The notes under the pieces were generated by a model. It was not told the DNA's origin and made no database searches. It saw nothing but the letters and a program-made list of their open reading frames with translations. DNA of 64,000 bases from Luteimonas sp. S4-F44 (lineage in GTDB: Bacteria; Pseudomonadota; Gammaproteobacteria; Xanthomonadales; Xanthomonadaceae), in assembly GCF_022637415.1 (NCBI RefSeq), contig NZ_CP093340.1, positions 1,426,001 through 1,490,000 of the forward strand, written 5' to 3'. Both the position numbers and the translations under genes were made by a program. Shown here piece after piece: positions 62,966 to 64,000 of this stretch; the stretch's first letter is position 1, and every line of letters begins with the position of its first letter.

Positions 62966-64000
62966 ATGCGATCCCGTCTCCGTGCGTTCCAACTCCTGAT
63001 GCTCGTCGCAATCGCGGCCTTGTTCCTGGCCGCCTGCGGCAAACAGGAGCCTGCCGAACCGGCGGTGCCGCCGCCCAAGCCGGGGCCCATCGCGCAGGTG
63101 CCCGAACCCGAACCCGAGCCTGAAGAAAAGGGACCGCCCGAACTGCCGCCCTTGTTCGCCGATATCGAGCGCCGGACGTTCCAGTACTTCTGGGACACCA
63201 CCAACGAGGTCAACGGCCTGACGCCTGACCGCTTCCCGTCGCGCCCGTTCTCCAGCGTCGCGGCCGTGGGCTATGCGCTGACCGCGTATCCGATCGGCAT
63301 CGAGCGCGGCTGGGTGAGCCGCACGCAGGCGGTCGATCGCACGCTGACCACGCTGCGGTTCTTCCGCGACGTGAAGATGGGGCCGCAGGCCACCGGCACC
63401 GGTGGTCACCAGGGCTTCTTCTATCACTTCATTGACATGGACAAGGGCCACCGCGTCGAACCGTGGGTGGAACTGTCGAGCGTCGACACCGGCCTGATGA
63501 TGATGGGCGTGCTGTTCGCACAGTCGTACTACGACCGTGAAGATCCGCGCGAGGCTGAGATCCGCAAGCTTGCCGATCAGCTGTACCGCAATGTGCGCTG
63601 GCCGTTCCTGCAGCAGCGCAAGCCGCTGATCTCGATGGGCTGGTATCCCGAGAGCGGCTTCATCGAGCATGACTGGACGGGCTACGACGAGGCGATGCTG
63701 GTCTACATCCTCGCGCTCGGCTCGCCGACGCATCCGGTCGGGCCCGAGGCGTGGGAAGTGTGGACACGCACCTACGATCGGCTGTGGGGCGTGTTCCGCG
63801 GCCAGGAGTACCTGAGCTTCGCGCCGCACTTCGGCCATCAGTACACCCATGTCTGGGTGGATTTTCGCGGCATCCGCGACGACTACATGCGCCGCCGTGG
63901 CATCGACTACTTCGAGAACAGCCGCCGTGCGACCTATGCACAGCGCCAGTACGCGATCGACAACCCGATGGGCTGGAAGGACTACGGCGAGAACGTCTGG
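62966..64000 (+). CDS. Glucoamylase-family (GH144-like) glucanase lipoprotein, N-terminal part
   Basis: The first 345 codons of a gene cut by the right edge. A lipobox LAAC (Cys24) is followed by a Pro/Glu-rich linker (about 30-55) and a large alpha-barrel domain. The stretches RRTFQYFWDTTNEVNGLTPD, GGHQGFFYHFIDMDKG, ELSSVDTGLMMMGVL, GWYPESGFIEHDWTGYDEAM and HFGHQYTHVWVDFRGIRD are the pattern of PF10091/GH144 proteins, which include endo-beta-1,2-glucanases. It would cut periplasmic or extracellular beta-glucan for the neighbouring TonB receptor. Confidence 0.85.
   Translation, partial: MRSRLRAFQLLMLVAIAALFLAACGKQEPAEPAVPPPKPGPIAQVPEPEPEPEEKGPPELPPLFADIERRTFQYFWDTTNEVNGLTPDRFPSRPFSSVAAVGYALTAYPIGIERGWVSRTQAVDRTLTTLRFFRDVKMGPQATGTGGHQGFFYHFIDMDKGHRVEPWVELSSVDTGLMMMGVLFAQSYYDREDPREAEIRKLADQLYRNVRWPFLQQRKPLISMGWYPESGFIEHDWTGYDEAMLVYILALGSPTHPVGPEAWEVWTRTYDRLWGVFRGQEYLSFAPHFGHQYTHVWVDFRGIRDDYMRRRGIDYFENSRRATYAQRQYAIDNPMGWKDYGENVW

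Noticed and set aside
1..64000. CRISPR array
   Set aside because: No regularly spaced short direct repeats with unique spacers were seen on either strand.

Overview
The window looks like chromosome from a high-GC gammaproteobacterium of the Xanthomonadaceae/Lysobacteraceae (Lysobacter, Luteimonas or a close relative). The signs are: two long TonB-dependent receptors, an rnhA-dnaQ pair, hupB-ppiD behind a tRNA-Val/tRNA-Asp cluster, a KDO-kinase/heptosyltransferase-like locus, an XAC0095-like gene, and short GC-rich interspersed palindromes typical of xanthomonads. The species cannot be named from the sequence alone.

Core regions. Bases 1-7942 hold a likely peptidoglycan-peptide scavenging locus: the start of a dicarboxylate/amino-acid symporter, a GNAT acetyltransferase, a dipeptide epimerase and an NlpC/P60 peptidase, then on the other strand a TonB-dependent receptor and a beta-lactamase-fold serine hydrolase. 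8035-11381 carries two tRNA-Asp, one tRNA-Val, HU and PpiD. 11737-16363 has an MltD-like transglycosylase, glyoxalase II, a methyltransferase, RNase HI, the DNA polymerase III epsilon subunit and a PP2C phosphatase. 16577-20819 is a signalling patch: an HWE histidine kinase, a single-domain receiver, a 70-residue DHp-like protein and an NtrC-type regulator with a decayed AAA+ core. 20987-23553 has tRNA-Ser(CGA) and LPS core genes. 23553-27496 is an MBL hydrolase followed by molybdopterin genes (moaA, moaC, moaD, moaE). Then come the 4.5S SRP RNA and an alcohol dehydrogenase.

Accessory region. About 29.3-43.7 kb is lower in GC and rich in small secreted or unknown proteins. Its left part has a 150-bp direct repeat, back-to-back IS3-family remnants and an XAC0095-like gene with a structured leader. 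Its right part (34.1-43.75 kb) lies between a fragment resembling a tRNA-Ser 3' end and the intact tRNA-Ser(GGA). It carries a DUF4236 protein, a 43-residue basic protein inside an inverted repeat, a DnaQ-like exonuclease-BRCT gene with two in-frame nonsense codons, a TerY-P triad (vWA protein, PP2C phosphatase, kinase with helix-hairpin-helix), and an operon of two secreted proteins plus a matrixin-like zinc protease. I read it as a genomic island that has lost its integrase.

The backbone resumes with dnaX-ybaB-recR, a HIT protein, an Slp lipoprotein, a MoxR/DUF58/transglutaminase operon, a membrane glycosyltransferase, a nitrilase-family amidase and rluB-scpB-scpA. The right end is a sugar locus: a LacI regulator, a TonB-dependent receptor and the start of a GH144-like glucanase lipoprotein. 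LacI-type operators precede both the regulator and the glucanase gene, which suggests one locally controlled beta-glucan uptake system.
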